A stretch of 7,198 nucleotides of DNA from Methanomethylovorans sp. (GCA_020854785.1 JAHFZE010000196.1:1-7198); one strand, 5' to 3'. Shown: positions 1-6,894, counted from the stretch's first letter. The notes: generated from the letters alone by a model not told the origin. A program made the numbers and translations.

Positions 1-672
1 CAGGAGGTGAGCAGGGAGATCGGGAACGCACGTAACCCAGGTTCTGCTTTTTCACTGGCCATAGGAGGTTCCGAGACAGTAAACTACAGGCTTCTGCCAA
101 AAGTATACAAGGACCTGCTGGAACATGAGCCTCCTGTTTACCTAAGGCTGCTGACAGATCCCACCGACCAGATGTACCAGGCGGTTGAAAGCCGCGCAAT
201 AGATCTTGCGATCGTCCTCCATGAAGAAACTACGAGGTACGTCCAGATAGATCCCTTTTTTAAGGAAAGCCTTGTTGTTGCCAGAATACCTAATGAAGAT
301 GAAAGTGTATCAAATGTGATCCAACCGGAATTATTGATGCCGGAGCTTGAGTTCTACATCGAATGGAGCAGCGGATACCGTCTGTGGCACGACCATATTT
401 GGGATCCCATAAGGACTGCCAAGATGAGACTTGATTCTGTCAATCTTGTTGGAGCTTTCATGGACAAGCCGGGACAGTGGTGTATGGTTCCCTGTTCTGC
501 CATGGAAGAACTTAAGGCAGTCAATGAAAGGATAGTATTTCAAAAAATCTCCGAAGCGCCTCCTGATCTTGTCTATTACAAGATAACACACAGATATCCA
601 AGGGCCAGCGCACTTCCCGGACTGTCGATCTTCGATGAAGTGGTACAGAATCATGGATTTGGGGTAAAATAA
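1..672 (+). CDS. LysR-type transcriptional regulator, C-terminal effector-binding domain (5' partial)
   Basis: The frame is open from base 1, so the gene enters from the left; the GTG at position 7 is probably an internal valine rather than the start. The visible 223 residues look like the LysR substrate-binding domain. There is a short tail of the linker helix, then a first strand and helix (about residues 16-42, AFSLAIGGSETVNYRLLPKV), the typical strand AIDLAIV at about 66-72, and the second-subdomain stretch around WCMVPCSAMEEL at about 160-171. LysR proteins are about 300 residues, so the roughly 80-90 missing residues match the N-terminal winged-helix DNA-binding domain, which cannot be seen here. 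It would bind DNA as an oligomer and respond to a small-molecule inducer. It lies 16 nt before deoC on the same strand, so the two are probably co-transcribed, and it may control the transport genes downstream. The effector is unknown. The domain call is by fold pattern, not by catalytic residues. Confidence 0.8.
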   Translation, partial: QEVSREIGNARNPGSAFSLAIGGSETVNYRLLPKVYKDLLEHEPPVYLRLLTDPTDQMYQAVESRAIDLAIVLHEETTRYVQIDPFFKESLVVARIPNEDESVSNVIQPELLMPELEFYIEWSSGYRLWHDHIWDPIRTAKMRLDSVNLVGAFMDKPGQWCMVPCSAMEELKAVNERIVFQKISEAPPDLVYYKITHRYPRASALPGLSIFDEVVQNHGFGVK

Positions 673-676
673 AAAT

Positions 677-680
677 GGAG
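677..680 (+). promoter_or_regulatory. Ribosome binding site that decides the deoC start
   Basis: GGAG at 677-680 lies 8 nt before a TTG codon at 689. An alternative GTG at 680 overlaps this same GGAG and would have no usable Shine-Dalgarno site of its own. TTG 689 is therefore the better start. It also gives the N-terminus MNLASLIDHT, which begins where DeoC family members usually begin. Confidence 0.6.
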
Positions 681-688
681 TGGTACAA

Positions 689-1348
689 TTGAACCTCGCA
701 TCTTTAATAGATCACACAAATTTAGATCCTGCAGCTAAAAAAGATGATATTCTAAGGCTCTGCGAAGAGGCTTTGGAGTGGAAGTTTGCATCAGTCTGCG
801 TCAATCCTTGTTATGTGGCTTTAGTTTCAGAAAGGCTCAATGGCAAAGGTGTAAAAGTTTGCTCTGTTGTGGGTTTTCCTCTTGGAGCGAACACAATGTC
901 ATCAAAGGTCTACGAGGCAGAGAAGGCTTACAAGGACGGGGCGGCAGAGATCGATATGGTGATGAACATTTCACATGCCAAGAACGGTTCGTACGATCTT
1001 CTCAGAGAAGATATCGCAGGGGTCGTAAGATCTGTTCCTTATTGTACGGTCAAAGTGATCCTTGAAACCTGCCTTCTGGAAGACGATGAAATATTAAAAG
1101 CCTGCAGCGAGGCAGTTAAAGCCGGCGCACATTTTTTAAAAACTTCTACAGGGTTTTCATCGGGAGGTGCAACTGTCAGGCATGTTGAACTTATCAGAAG
1201 AAATTTGCCTCCGGCAATAGGCGTTAAGGCGTCAGGAGGCATAAGAGACAGGGAAAGCGCAATGGCAATGATAGCAGCAGGAGCAAACAGGCTGGGTACT
1301 TCACGTTCCGTTTTAATATGTAAAGAAATATCAAAAATGACACATTGA
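689..1348 (+). CDS. deoC: Deoxyribose-phosphate aldolase
   Basis: Class I aldolase that reversibly cleaves 2-deoxy-D-ribose 5-phosphate into glyceraldehyde 3-phosphate and acetaldehyde in the cytoplasm, the last step of deoxynucleoside breakdown. With the TTG start it has 219 residues, the usual length for the short bacterial DeoC group. Family signatures appear in order: LIDHTNLDP (residues 6-14), FASVCVNP (33-40), GFPLGANT (62-69), EIDMVMN (87-93, with the catalytic-type Asp89), KVILETCLL (122-130), KTSTGFSSGGAT (151-162, Lys151 being the Schiff-base lysine) and GVKASGGIR (178-186, with the second active-site Lys180). The C-terminal phosphate-binding loop reads GANRLGTSRS. All key residues are present, so the enzyme should be active. 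It sits between a LysR gene and a TRAP permease, and no other deo gene (deoA, deoB, deoD) is visible. No terminator follows it, so read-through into the permease gene is possible. Confidence 0.93.
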   Translation: MNLASLIDHTNLDPAAKKDDILRLCEEALEWKFASVCVNPCYVALVSERLNGKGVKVCSVVGFPLGANTMSSKVYEAEKAYKDGAAEIDMVMNISHAKNGSYDLLREDIAGVVRSVPYCTVKVILETCLLEDDEILKACSEAVKAGAHFLKTSTGFSSGGATVRHVELIRRNLPPAIGVKASGGIRDRESAMAMIAAGANRLGTSRSVLICKEISKMTH

Positions 1349-1380
1349 AAATTTAAATAATCAAAAATCTTATAGATGCC

Positions 1381-1409
1381 TTGACAGATTAAATTTTATA
1401 AACGAAGAT
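1381..1409 (+). promoter_or_regulatory. Possible promoter upstream of the TRAP permease gene
   Basis: The 121-nt gap after deoC is AT-rich and holds a perfect -35 hexamer TTGACA at 1381-1386. At a 17-nt spacing the -10 position (1404-1409) reads GAAGAT, only three of six consensus bases. TAACAT at 1433-1438 is another possible -10 but lacks a good -35. A promoter here is plausible because the gap is much wider than the one before deoC. The match is one-sided, however, and could be chance in AT-rich DNA. Confidence 0.3.
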
Positions 1410-1469
1410 TAAAGACGTTTGTGCTAAAAATGTAACATATGTAAAGTCTCCACGAGGGAGGAATTTATA

Positions 1470-3476
1470 GTGAGTGAAACAGAAATAAAAACAGCAGAAG
1501 TGGTGCAGGAAGGAGATCAGAAGATAGATCTTGACGACCTTATGCGCAAATATGATACAGAAGCGCGCTTCAGGACGCTGGAAGGCTGGCAGTCAAAACT
1601 TGTAGCTTTGATAGCTATAGCGATGTCATGCTTCCATTTCTATACTTCCGGTTTCGGACTTCTTCTTGCGCAGAAACAGGGAGCGGTGCACCTTGCCTTT
1701 ACCCTTTGCCTTGTCTTCCTTCTCTACCCTGCAAGCTCCAAGCATTCTAAGACGAGCGGGATCCCTTTCTATGATTTTATACTTGGTGCGGTCGGAGTGG
1801 CTTCAGCCATGTATCTTGTCGTTTTCTTCAACGAACTGACGACCAGAGCCGGACTTCCGACACAGACTGACCTAATTATGGGATTCCTGCTTATAGTGAC
1901 ATTGCTGGAGGCTACCAGGAGGATATCGAACCCGGTACTGCCATGTCTTGCTGTCACAGCGCTCCTGTACTGCTATTTCGGTCGCTCCCTTCCAGACATG
2001 ATAGCCCACAGAGGATTTTCTATCCCCCGTATCGTAAACCACATGTATCTTGGAACTGAAGGCATCTTCGGCACGCCGCTGGAAGTATCTTCGACCTTTG
2101 TCTTCATGTTTATACTTTTCGGTTCTGTGCTTGAAAAGACGGGGCTCGGGAAATTTATCATCGACCTTTCGATGGCCCTGGCGGGCTGGTCTACAGGAGG
2201 GCCTGCAAAGGTCGCAGTTGTCAGTTCCGGCCTTATGGGTACAGTTTCAGGATCATCAGTCGCAAACGTATGTACGACCGGAATGTTCACCATTCCTCTA
2301 ATGAAGAGCGTTGGCTATGAGCCGCATTTTGCGGGCGCAGTCGAAGCAGTTGCATCCACTGGGGGACAGATAATGCCTCCCGTAATGGGAGCAGGTGCCT
2401 TCATAATGGCACAGTTCCTTGGAGTGCCATATCTGGAAGTGGCTCTTGCTGCAGTAGTTCCCGCACTTCTCTACTACTTTGCAGTCATGGTCCAGGTACA
2501 CTTTGAAGCTACAAGGCTGGGACTTAAAGGTATTCCTTGGACGCAGCTTCCTCCGCTTTGGCCGCTGCTTAAATCAAAGGGTTTCCTTCTTATACCGTTG
2601 ATCGCTATAATATATTTTCTTATCGCCGGATATACTCCGCTGAGAGCTGCATTTAACGGCATTCTTGTAAGCTTTGCTCTTTCGTGGCTTAACAAGGAAA
2701 CCAGATTGACACCGACCCGTATTCTGGAGGCATTCCAGTCAGGAGCAAGGGGTGCCATAGGTGTTGCATGCGCATGTGCTACTGTCGGAATGGTAGTAGG
2801 TATGGGCACGCTTACAGGCCTGGCGCTTCGAATAGCAAACGCGATAGTCACTCTTGCCGGCGGAAGCAAGATCCTTACCCTCTTTTATACCATGATTGCC
2901 AGTATAATCCTCGGGACAGGACTGCCGACAACAGCAAATTTCATAGTTACAAGCACTATGGCGGCACCTGCCCTCTTTAAGCTGGGAGTACCTGCAAAAG
3001 CGGCATACATGTTTGTCTTCTATTTCGGTATAGCAGCAGACCTGACTCCTCCTGTCGCCCTCGCGGCATATGCAGGCTCGGGCATCGCAGGATCTGATCC
3101 GATGAAGACGGGGGTAACGGCCTTTAAGCTTGCCCTTGCGGGATTTCTGATTCCGTATATATATGTCTATAATCCGATGCTCCTCTTTATTGATGTGGTG
3201 CCTCTCCAGATGGTCCAGGCTATTTTCACGGCTATGCTCGGAGTATTCCTGCTCTCAATGTTTACTATCGGCTACTACAAAGCCACAATACCACTCTATC
3301 TTCGTCTGGTAGCCTTTGCGGGAGCTCTTGGCCTCCTTATTCCGGGTACCATGACTGATGCGGGCGGAATTGCTGTTTTGGTGCTTATTTATGTAATACA
3401 GACAGCAAAAGCCAAAAGCATAGCTAAGAAGAGAGCAGCTGAGGCAGTTGCGGAAAATACAGATAAGTCAGAATAG
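1470..3476 (+). CDS. TRAP transporter permease, fused small and large subunits (4TM/12TM type)
   Basis: Inner-membrane part of a tripartite ATP-independent periplasmic transporter, which uses an ion gradient to import solute delivered by a binding protein. The GTG start is supported by GGGAGG at 1456-1461, 8 nt upstream. The 668 residues fit the fused class. A cytoplasmic N-terminus (1-42) leads into hydrophobic helices at about 43-170 that stand for the DctQ-like small subunit. From about 200 onward comes the DctM-like large subunit. Its hallmark Gly/Pro/Ser-rich stretches are visible: GLMGTVSGSSVANVCTTG (254-271), STGGQIMPPVMGAGAF (296-311), LGTGLPTTANFIV (481-493) and DLTPPVALAAYAG (524-536). 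These occur as two related pairs, as expected for the internal repeat that forms the transport core. The tail (645-668) is charged and rich in Ala, Lys and Glu. The next gene encodes the matching TAXI binding protein. The fused architecture is the one usually found with TAXI partners. The substrate cannot be read from the sequence; organic acids or amino acids are typical for the superfamily. Confidence 0.94.
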   Translation: MSETEIKTAEVVQEGDQKIDLDDLMRKYDTEARFRTLEGWQSKLVALIAIAMSCFHFYTSGFGLLLAQKQGAVHLAFTLCLVFLLYPASSKHSKTSGIPFYDFILGAVGVASAMYLVVFFNELTTRAGLPTQTDLIMGFLLIVTLLEATRRISNPVLPCLAVTALLYCYFGRSLPDMIAHRGFSIPRIVNHMYLGTEGIFGTPLEVSSTFVFMFILFGSVLEKTGLGKFIIDLSMALAGWSTGGPAKVAVVSSGLMGTVSGSSVANVCTTGMFTIPLMKSVGYEPHFAGAVEAVASTGGQIMPPVMGAGAFIMAQFLGVPYLEVALAAVVPALLYYFAVMVQVHFEATRLGLKGIPWTQLPPLWPLLKSKGFLLIPLIAIIYFLIAGYTPLRAAFNGILVSFALSWLNKETRLTPTRILEAFQSGARGAIGVACACATVGMVVGMGTLTGLALRIANAIVTLAGGSKILTLFYTMIASIILGTGLPTTANFIVTSTMAAPALFKLGVPAKAAYMFVFYFGIAADLTPPVALAAYAGSGIAGSDPMKTGVTAFKLALAGFLIPYIYVYNPMLLFIDVVPLQMVQAIFTAMLGVFLLSMFTIGYYKATIPLYLRLVAFAGALGLLIPGTMTDAGGIAVLVLIYVIQTAKAKSIAKKRAAEAVAENTDKSE

Positions 3477-3500
3477 GCAAATTTATGTATTAAATACTGA

Positions 3501-3528
3501 TTCAATAAACAGTTTTATGTTCTAGAAT
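3501..3528 (+). promoter_or_regulatory. Possible promoter for the TAXI binding-protein gene
   Basis: Within the 119-nt gap between permease and binding protein, TAGAAT at 3523-3528 matches five of six bases of the -10 consensus. TTCAAT at 3501-3506 is a weak -35 (three of six) at a 16-nt spacing. A separate promoter would let the periplasmic protein be made in excess over the permease, as is common for binding proteins. The match is weak, and co-transcription with the permease is equally possible. Confidence 0.3.
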
Positions 3529-3574
3529 CTGGTTGTATGCGGGCTGATATCAGTTCGCTCAACAAACATAAAAT
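3512..3574 (+). repeat. Inverted repeat enclosing a 10-bp palindrome in the TAXI gene leader
   Basis: The arms GTTTTATGTT (3512-3521) and AACATAAAAT (3565-3574) can pair over 10 positions, nine Watson-Crick and one G-U in RNA, across a 43-nt loop. Inside the loop lies the perfect palindrome CTGATATCAG (3544-3553). The distal arm ends 7 nt before the Shine-Dalgarno GGGAGG (3582-3587). No T-run follows, so it is not a terminator. It could be an operator or an mRNA-stabilising fold. The arms are AT-rich, so chance is a real alternative. Confidence 0.35.
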
Positions 3575-3595
3575 CATTATAGGGAGGAACAATTA

Positions 3596-4549
3596 ATGAA
3601 GAAAGTCATCATCGTAACACTTGTAGCGCTTCTTGCAGCATTTTCATTTACAGCAGTGGCTTCAGCAGCAACATACATGTCCGTCGCAACAGGCGGCACT
3701 TCCGGCACCTACTATGCAGTAGGCGGAGCCCTTGCAGCAGCGGTAACAAAAGACGGAAAGATCCAGTGCACGGCGGAGACAGGAAATGCTTCAGTAGCAA
3801 ATGCAAACCTTATCTCCACAAAGGGTATCGAGATCGCGTTCGTACAGAACGACATTACCTATTGGGCTGTAAATGGTCAGCTGATGTTCCAGGGCAAGCC
3901 CCTCAAGAATATCCGTGCCATTGCCTCCCTCTATCCTGAGCACGTACAGGTAGTCATTGCCAAAGATGCAGGCATCAAATCGATCAATGACCTTAAAGGC
4001 AAGCGCGTAGGCGTTGGAGCCCCCGGTTCAGGTGTCGAAGGCGACGTTCAGGCTATTTTCGGAGTAGCGGGACTTACCTACAAAGATCTCAAACAGGCAA
4101 ACTTCCTGGACTTCGGTGCGACTGCAAGCCGCTTTAAGGACAACCAGATCGATGCAGGTTTCGTTGTAGCAGGTTTCCCGACAGCAGCGATAATGGACCT
4201 TACAACGACCAAGGACGTAGGCCTTCTCAACTTTGACAAGCCGTTCCTTGACAAGCTGCACAAGGAATATCCCTTCTTTGTTGCCAGCAAGATCCCCGGC
4301 GGGACTTACAAGGGTATAGACAAGGACACAGTAACACCTGCCGTTATGGCGATCCTTATCACCCACGAAGATGTTCCCGAACAGCAGATCTATGATTTTG
4401 TAAGCTCAATGTTCAAGAACCTTGACGATATCGCAGCAGTTCACGCAAAGGGTAAGGAAATCACACTTAAGGGCGCACTCGACGGACTTACAGCACCTCT
4501 TCACCCCGGTGCAGCGAAGTTCTACAAAGAGAAGGGACTCATTAAGTAA
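3596..4549 (+). CDS. TAXI-family TRAP transporter solute-binding protein
   Basis: Periplasmic binding protein that captures the solute and delivers it to the fused TRAP permease encoded just upstream. The ATG start follows GGGAGG (3582-3587) by 8 nt. Residues 1-24 form a Sec signal peptide: MKK, a hydrophobic core, then a VASA site with cleavage predicted between Ala24 and Ala25. There is no lipobox cysteine, so the mature protein should be soluble; the only cysteine is Cys57. The mature part has the TAXI pattern: VATGGTSGTYYAVGGALA (30-46), ETGNASVANANLI (61-73), IEIAFVQND (78-86), DLKGKRVGVGAPGSG (132-146), DFGATASRFKDNQIDAGFVVAGFP (172-195) and the family-typical C-terminus LHPGAAKFYKEKGLI (302-316). 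The length of 317 residues is normal. An intrinsic terminator begins 27 nt after the stop, ending the transport block. The ligand is not deducible. TAXI proteins with known ligands mostly bind glutamate or other carboxylates, but that should not be carried over here. Confidence 0.95.
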   Translation: MKKVIIVTLVALLAAFSFTAVASAATYMSVATGGTSGTYYAVGGALAAAVTKDGKIQCTAETGNASVANANLISTKGIEIAFVQNDITYWAVNGQLMFQGKPLKNIRAIASLYPEHVQVVIAKDAGIKSINDLKGKRVGVGAPGSGVEGDVQAIFGVAGLTYKDLKQANFLDFGATASRFKDNQIDAGFVVAGFPTAAIMDLTTTKDVGLLNFDKPFLDKLHKEYPFFVASKIPGGTYKGIDKDTVTPAVMAILITHEDVPEQQIYDFVSSMFKNLDDIAAVHAKGKEITLKGALDGLTAPLHPGAAKFYKEKGLIK

Positions 4550-4576
4550 GAGCACTTTCAGCAATAGTTCAACAGT

Positions 4577-4606
4577 AAAGGCCTCGCATAAGCGAGGCCT
4601 TTTTTT
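4577..4606 (+). terminator. Intrinsic (rho-independent) terminator after the TAXI gene
   Basis: A perfect 11-bp stem pairs AAAGGCCTCGC (4577-4587) with GCGAGGCCTTT (4592-4602) around an ATAA loop. The downstream side continues into a run of seven Ts (4600-4606). Only three As precede the stem on the plus strand, so it should work in the plus direction only. It separates the LysR-deoC-TRAP block from the MFS gene. Confidence 0.95.
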
Positions 4607-4630
4607 AGTTCGTCTGAGGCAGAAAGCATC

Positions 4631-4639
4631 TGTTATACT
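4631..4639 (+). promoter_or_regulatory. Extended -10 promoter for the MFS transporter gene
   Basis: TGTTATACT at 4631-4639 matches the extended -10 form TGnTATAAT with a single mismatch. There is no convincing -35 hexamer 16-18 nt upstream, which fits promoters that rely on the extended -10 element. It lies 24 nt after the terminator T-run and about 32 nt before the ATG at 4672, giving a leader of roughly 25 nt. Its position between a strong terminator and a well-placed gene start makes it the best promoter candidate in the window. Confidence 0.5.
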
Positions 4640-4671
4640 CTATTCAGGACTTAAACCCGGAGAGAGGTCAT

Positions 4672-5937
4672 ATGCTGAACCGGATCTATCAAATGAAGGC
4701 TTTTATGGCTCTTGGGGCCATAAATTTTCGAATATTCATATTTGGACAGTCTGTATCCCTTGTCGGCACCTGGATGCAGAGACTTGCCATGAGCTGGCTT
4801 GTTTTGAGGCTCACAGGTTCTGCAACAGGTCTTGGTCTTGTTGAGCTTTCAAACCAGGCTCCTATACTTATCACAGGATTTTTTGCCGGCCACATCCTGG
4901 ACCGGTACGACATGAAAAAGATATTGATAATTACTCAGTCTCTTTGTATGTTACAGGCCTTTTCCCTTGCGTTTCTTGATTTCACAGGAATAATCAGATA
5001 TCAGCAGGTACTATTTTTAAGTTTTATGCTTGGGCTGGTTACCTCTATAGATCTTCCCGCACGCCAGGCGAGCGTAGTGAGGATGCTCGACAGGCCTGAC
5101 CAGCTAAACAGCGCACTGACGATAAACTCTACGATCTTTAATCTTGCGCGCCTCGTAGGCCCTGCATTTGCGGGATTTGCAATACAGGCCGTGGGTGAGA
5201 CGATGTGCTTTTTCCTTAACGGCATCGCATATATAGCAGTAATATTCTCACTCACACGCCTGAAGATAAAAAAAGTTGAAATGCCTGTCCGCCAGACCGG
5301 ATGGCAGGGCTTCAAAGAGGGTCTGGATTATACGATGCGATTTCATGCGCTGAAGAGAATACTTATGACATCATCACTCTTTTTCTTTCTTTGCTTTCCC
5401 TACAGCACGCTGCTGCCTTTCTTTGCCAGGAATGTCTTTGACGGAGATGCATCCGTTCTGGGGTTTTTTCTTGGTTCTGTAGGACTTGGAGCAATTACCG
5501 GGGTCATTTACCAGGCAAGCCTAGTTCCACTGTGGAAGTTGCACATAAGGGCAATATACAGTGTAGGCATGTTTGGATTTGGACTTGCGGCCTTCTCTCT
5601 TTCAAGATCGATAGAACTCTCATGTGCGGCTCTCACGATTTTAGGCTTTGGAATGTCAACAGGATCCGTCTGCTTCAATACTCTTGTCCAAAGCATAATC
5701 GAGGATGACAAGAGAGGGCGTGTGATGAGTCTCTACACAGTGGGAAGCATAGGCATCGGACCACTTGGATCCTTGACTGCGGGCGCTTTAGCGGATATTT
5801 TCGGGGGGACATTTTCAGGACTGGTTTTTGGGTTTGGAGCAATTTCCCTGGCCTTATGGATGAAATATAAATTAAAAACTATAGAGCCCTCTGTACTTAT
5901 GAAGCTCAGGGAAAAGGGACTTGCTGATGTAGTATAA
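4672..5937 (+). CDS. Major facilitator superfamily transporter, EntS/MFS_3-like
   Basis: Cytoplasmic-membrane secondary transporter, most likely a proton-coupled exporter. Start ATG 4672 has the purine-rich site GGAGAGAGG at 4659-4667 upstream. The 421 residues show about twelve hydrophobic segments in two halves, split by a basic loop at about 195-230. MFS motif A in the loop between helices 2 and 3 is recognisable as FAGHILDRYDMKKIL (71-85). The stretch DLPARQASV (127-135), the NLARLVGPAFAG segment (157-168) and EDDKRGRVMSLYT (344-356) in the second half are typical of the EntS-like family, which includes the enterobactin exporter. The first helix carries the usual Ser-Xaa-Xaa-Gly-Xaa-Trp-Met-Gln pattern (29-36). 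No siderophore biosynthesis genes are visible, so the substrate is open; a drug or metabolite efflux role is equally likely. It is probably co-transcribed with the downstream NuoH-like gene, 45 nt away on the same strand. Confidence 0.9.
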   Translation: MLNRIYQMKAFMALGAINFRIFIFGQSVSLVGTWMQRLAMSWLVLRLTGSATGLGLVELSNQAPILITGFFAGHILDRYDMKKILIITQSLCMLQAFSLAFLDFTGIIRYQQVLFLSFMLGLVTSIDLPARQASVVRMLDRPDQLNSALTINSTIFNLARLVGPAFAGFAIQAVGETMCFFLNGIAYIAVIFSLTRLKIKKVEMPVRQTGWQGFKEGLDYTMRFHALKRILMTSSLFFFLCFPYSTLLPFFARNVFDGDASVLGFFLGSVGLGAITGVIYQASLVPLWKLHIRAIYSVGMFGFGLAAFSLSRSIELSCAALTILGFGMSTGSVCFNTLVQSIIEDDKRGRVMSLYTVGSIGIGPLGSLTAGALADIFGGTFSGLVFGFGAISLALWMKYKLKTIEPSVLMKLREKGLADVV

Positions 5938-5942
5938 TTCAA

Positions 5943-5967
5943 CGGTGTAAAAAAATAACCGACACCG
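5943..5967 (+). repeat. Short inverted repeat between the MFS and NuoH-like genes
   Basis: CGGTGT (5943-5948) and ACACCG (5962-5967) form a 6-bp stem with a 13-nt A-rich loop in the 45-nt gap. No T-run follows, so it is not an intrinsic terminator. It could modulate translation or transcript stability of the downstream gene, whose weak ribosome site (AAAGG, 5971-5975) begins just after it. At this length it may be chance. Confidence 0.3.
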
Positions 5968-5982
5968 CAGAAAGGCTAAAAA

Positions 5983-6894
5983 ATGCTTTTTTCTCTTTTA
6001 CTGACATTTATTTCGGGCGTCTCACTTTTGACCCTTGTTTTGACCATATCTTTGCTTTTGATAGGTGCAGAAAACGTGCTCTACGGTATGCACGGTACCA
6101 ATGCTTCCTTGCTTGCCCCATATAAAAGGTTCCTGGCGGGGCGCTGTTCAGAAAAGTGCCCGCCACCGTTGCTTTACGCATCCTGCATTTCCCTGCTTAC
6201 GATCTTCCTGTTCATGCCAATGGGCTCACTTCCCCAGTTCGTAGAGACAGAAGGCGACTTTGTCGTTGTGATATTTCTTCTTCTTGCATCTCAGGGACTC
6301 TACATAAGAGGGATGAAGATCTTTTCGGGAGAAATATACCAATCTTTTGACAGTAAAGAGCTTTTTGTTCTTTCAAAATTAGCGGTAACGATGATAGCGA
6401 TGGGCGCGACCCTTTCCTGGTATGCTCTTCACAGGGGCATGCCCGGCAGTATTTTCAGTTTTGAAACCTTTTCCGCAACATCGCTCTGGACTGTGACGGG
6501 ACCTTTTGGAAAACTTGGCACAGTGATGTTTCTGCTGCTGCTTACAATAGTATCGCCGTCGAGGGGGATCACTAAGTCAAGGATCGTTGACAACGTCCAG
6601 ATCCCGGAGATATTTGACGCTATACGTTCAATGCTTGCGCCTGCGATGATAGTATCGGTCTTTTTTTCGATGAGGGTGGGTATAGCACTGGGTTTGATCG
6701 GCTTCAAAATGTATCTTGTCGATTTTGTTTTCTTCTGGATCAAATTGATGCTTGTTCAGTTGATTTTGATACCTTTTGCAGGCAAAGTCTTCAGAGGAGC
6801 TTTTGAAAAGCGGAGGAAAAAGTTGGAATCTTTTCCTGAAATTATGATAGGTGCTTCAGGGATAATTTTTTTTATGATCGATCTTTATATTTGA
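5983..6894 (+). CDS. Divergent NuoH/EchB/HycD-like membrane protein (complex I or group 4 hydrogenase subunit 1 family)
   Basis: A 303-residue, very hydrophobic protein with about eight membrane segments (roughly 3-29, 63-80, 91-108, 130-149, 176-192, 218-238, 244-269, 286-303), the helix count expected for NuoH-type subunits. The order of short motifs resembles EchB/HycD. LLAPYKRFLAGR (43-54) stands where family members have a Gln-Pro-Tyr segment before the first cytoplasmic loop. GDFVVVIFLLLASQGLYIRG (91-110) matches the GDLLLLVYLLAL-type helix. NVQIPEIFDAI (204-214) resembles the Glu-Asn-Ala-Arg-Ile-Pro segment near the quinone or hydrogenase interface. The usual SPFGG-GASRE loop and the conserved acidic cluster are poorly preserved (SGEIYQSFDSKEL, 115-127). 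The protein is therefore either an unusually divergent subunit or repurposed. No other complex I or hydrogenase subunit lies beside it in the window. The start ATG has only a weak AAAGG site (5971-5975). The family call rests on pattern resemblance; an unrelated integral membrane protein remains possible. Confidence 0.5.
   Translation: MLFSLLLTFISGVSLLTLVLTISLLLIGAENVLYGMHGTNASLLAPYKRFLAGRCSEKCPPPLLYASCISLLTIFLFMPMGSLPQFVETEGDFVVVIFLLLASQGLYIRGMKIFSGEIYQSFDSKELFVLSKLAVTMIAMGATLSWYALHRGMPGSIFSFETFSATSLWTVTGPFGKLGTVMFLLLLTIVSPSRGITKSRIVDNVQIPEIFDAIRSMLAPAMIVSVFFSMRVGIALGLIGFKMYLVDFVFFWIKLMLVQLILIPFAGKVFRGAFEKRRKKLESFPEIMIGASGIIFFMIDLYI

Noticed and set aside
7..9. GTG at position 7 as the start of the LysR-domain gene
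   Set aside because: The frame is open upstream to base 1, and a LysR domain without the DNA-binding part would be unusual; a gene truncated by the window edge is simpler.
331..654. A 107-codon minus-strand frame inside the LysR gene
   Set aside because: Wholly antisense to a recognisable LysR effector domain, with no recognisable domain of its own.
1348..1397. Inverted repeat AAAATTTAA (1348-1356) / TTAAATTTT (1389-1397) after deoC, considered as a terminator
   Set aside because: All A/T pairs, a 32-nt loop and no T-run after the second arm; expected by chance in AT-rich intergenic DNA.
1973..2293. A 106-codon minus-strand frame inside the TRAP permease gene
   Set aside because: Antisense shadow of the permease coding region; composition mirrors the codon pattern of the plus strand.
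2474..2869. A 131-codon minus-strand frame inside the TRAP permease gene
   Set aside because: Antisense shadow of the DctM-like region; no ribosome site, and the plus-strand frame carries clear family motifs throughout.
4422..4844. A 140-codon plus-strand frame crossing the end of the TAXI gene, the terminator and the start of the MFS gene
   Set aside because: It overlaps two confident genes in other frames and translates straight through a textbook terminator hairpin; no ribosome site and low-complexity, non-protein-like composition.
6429..6743. A 104-codon minus-strand frame inside the NuoH-like gene
   Set aside because: Considered because the plus-strand gene is only a moderate family call, but the plus frame is longer, has regular membrane segments and runs on from the MFS gene.
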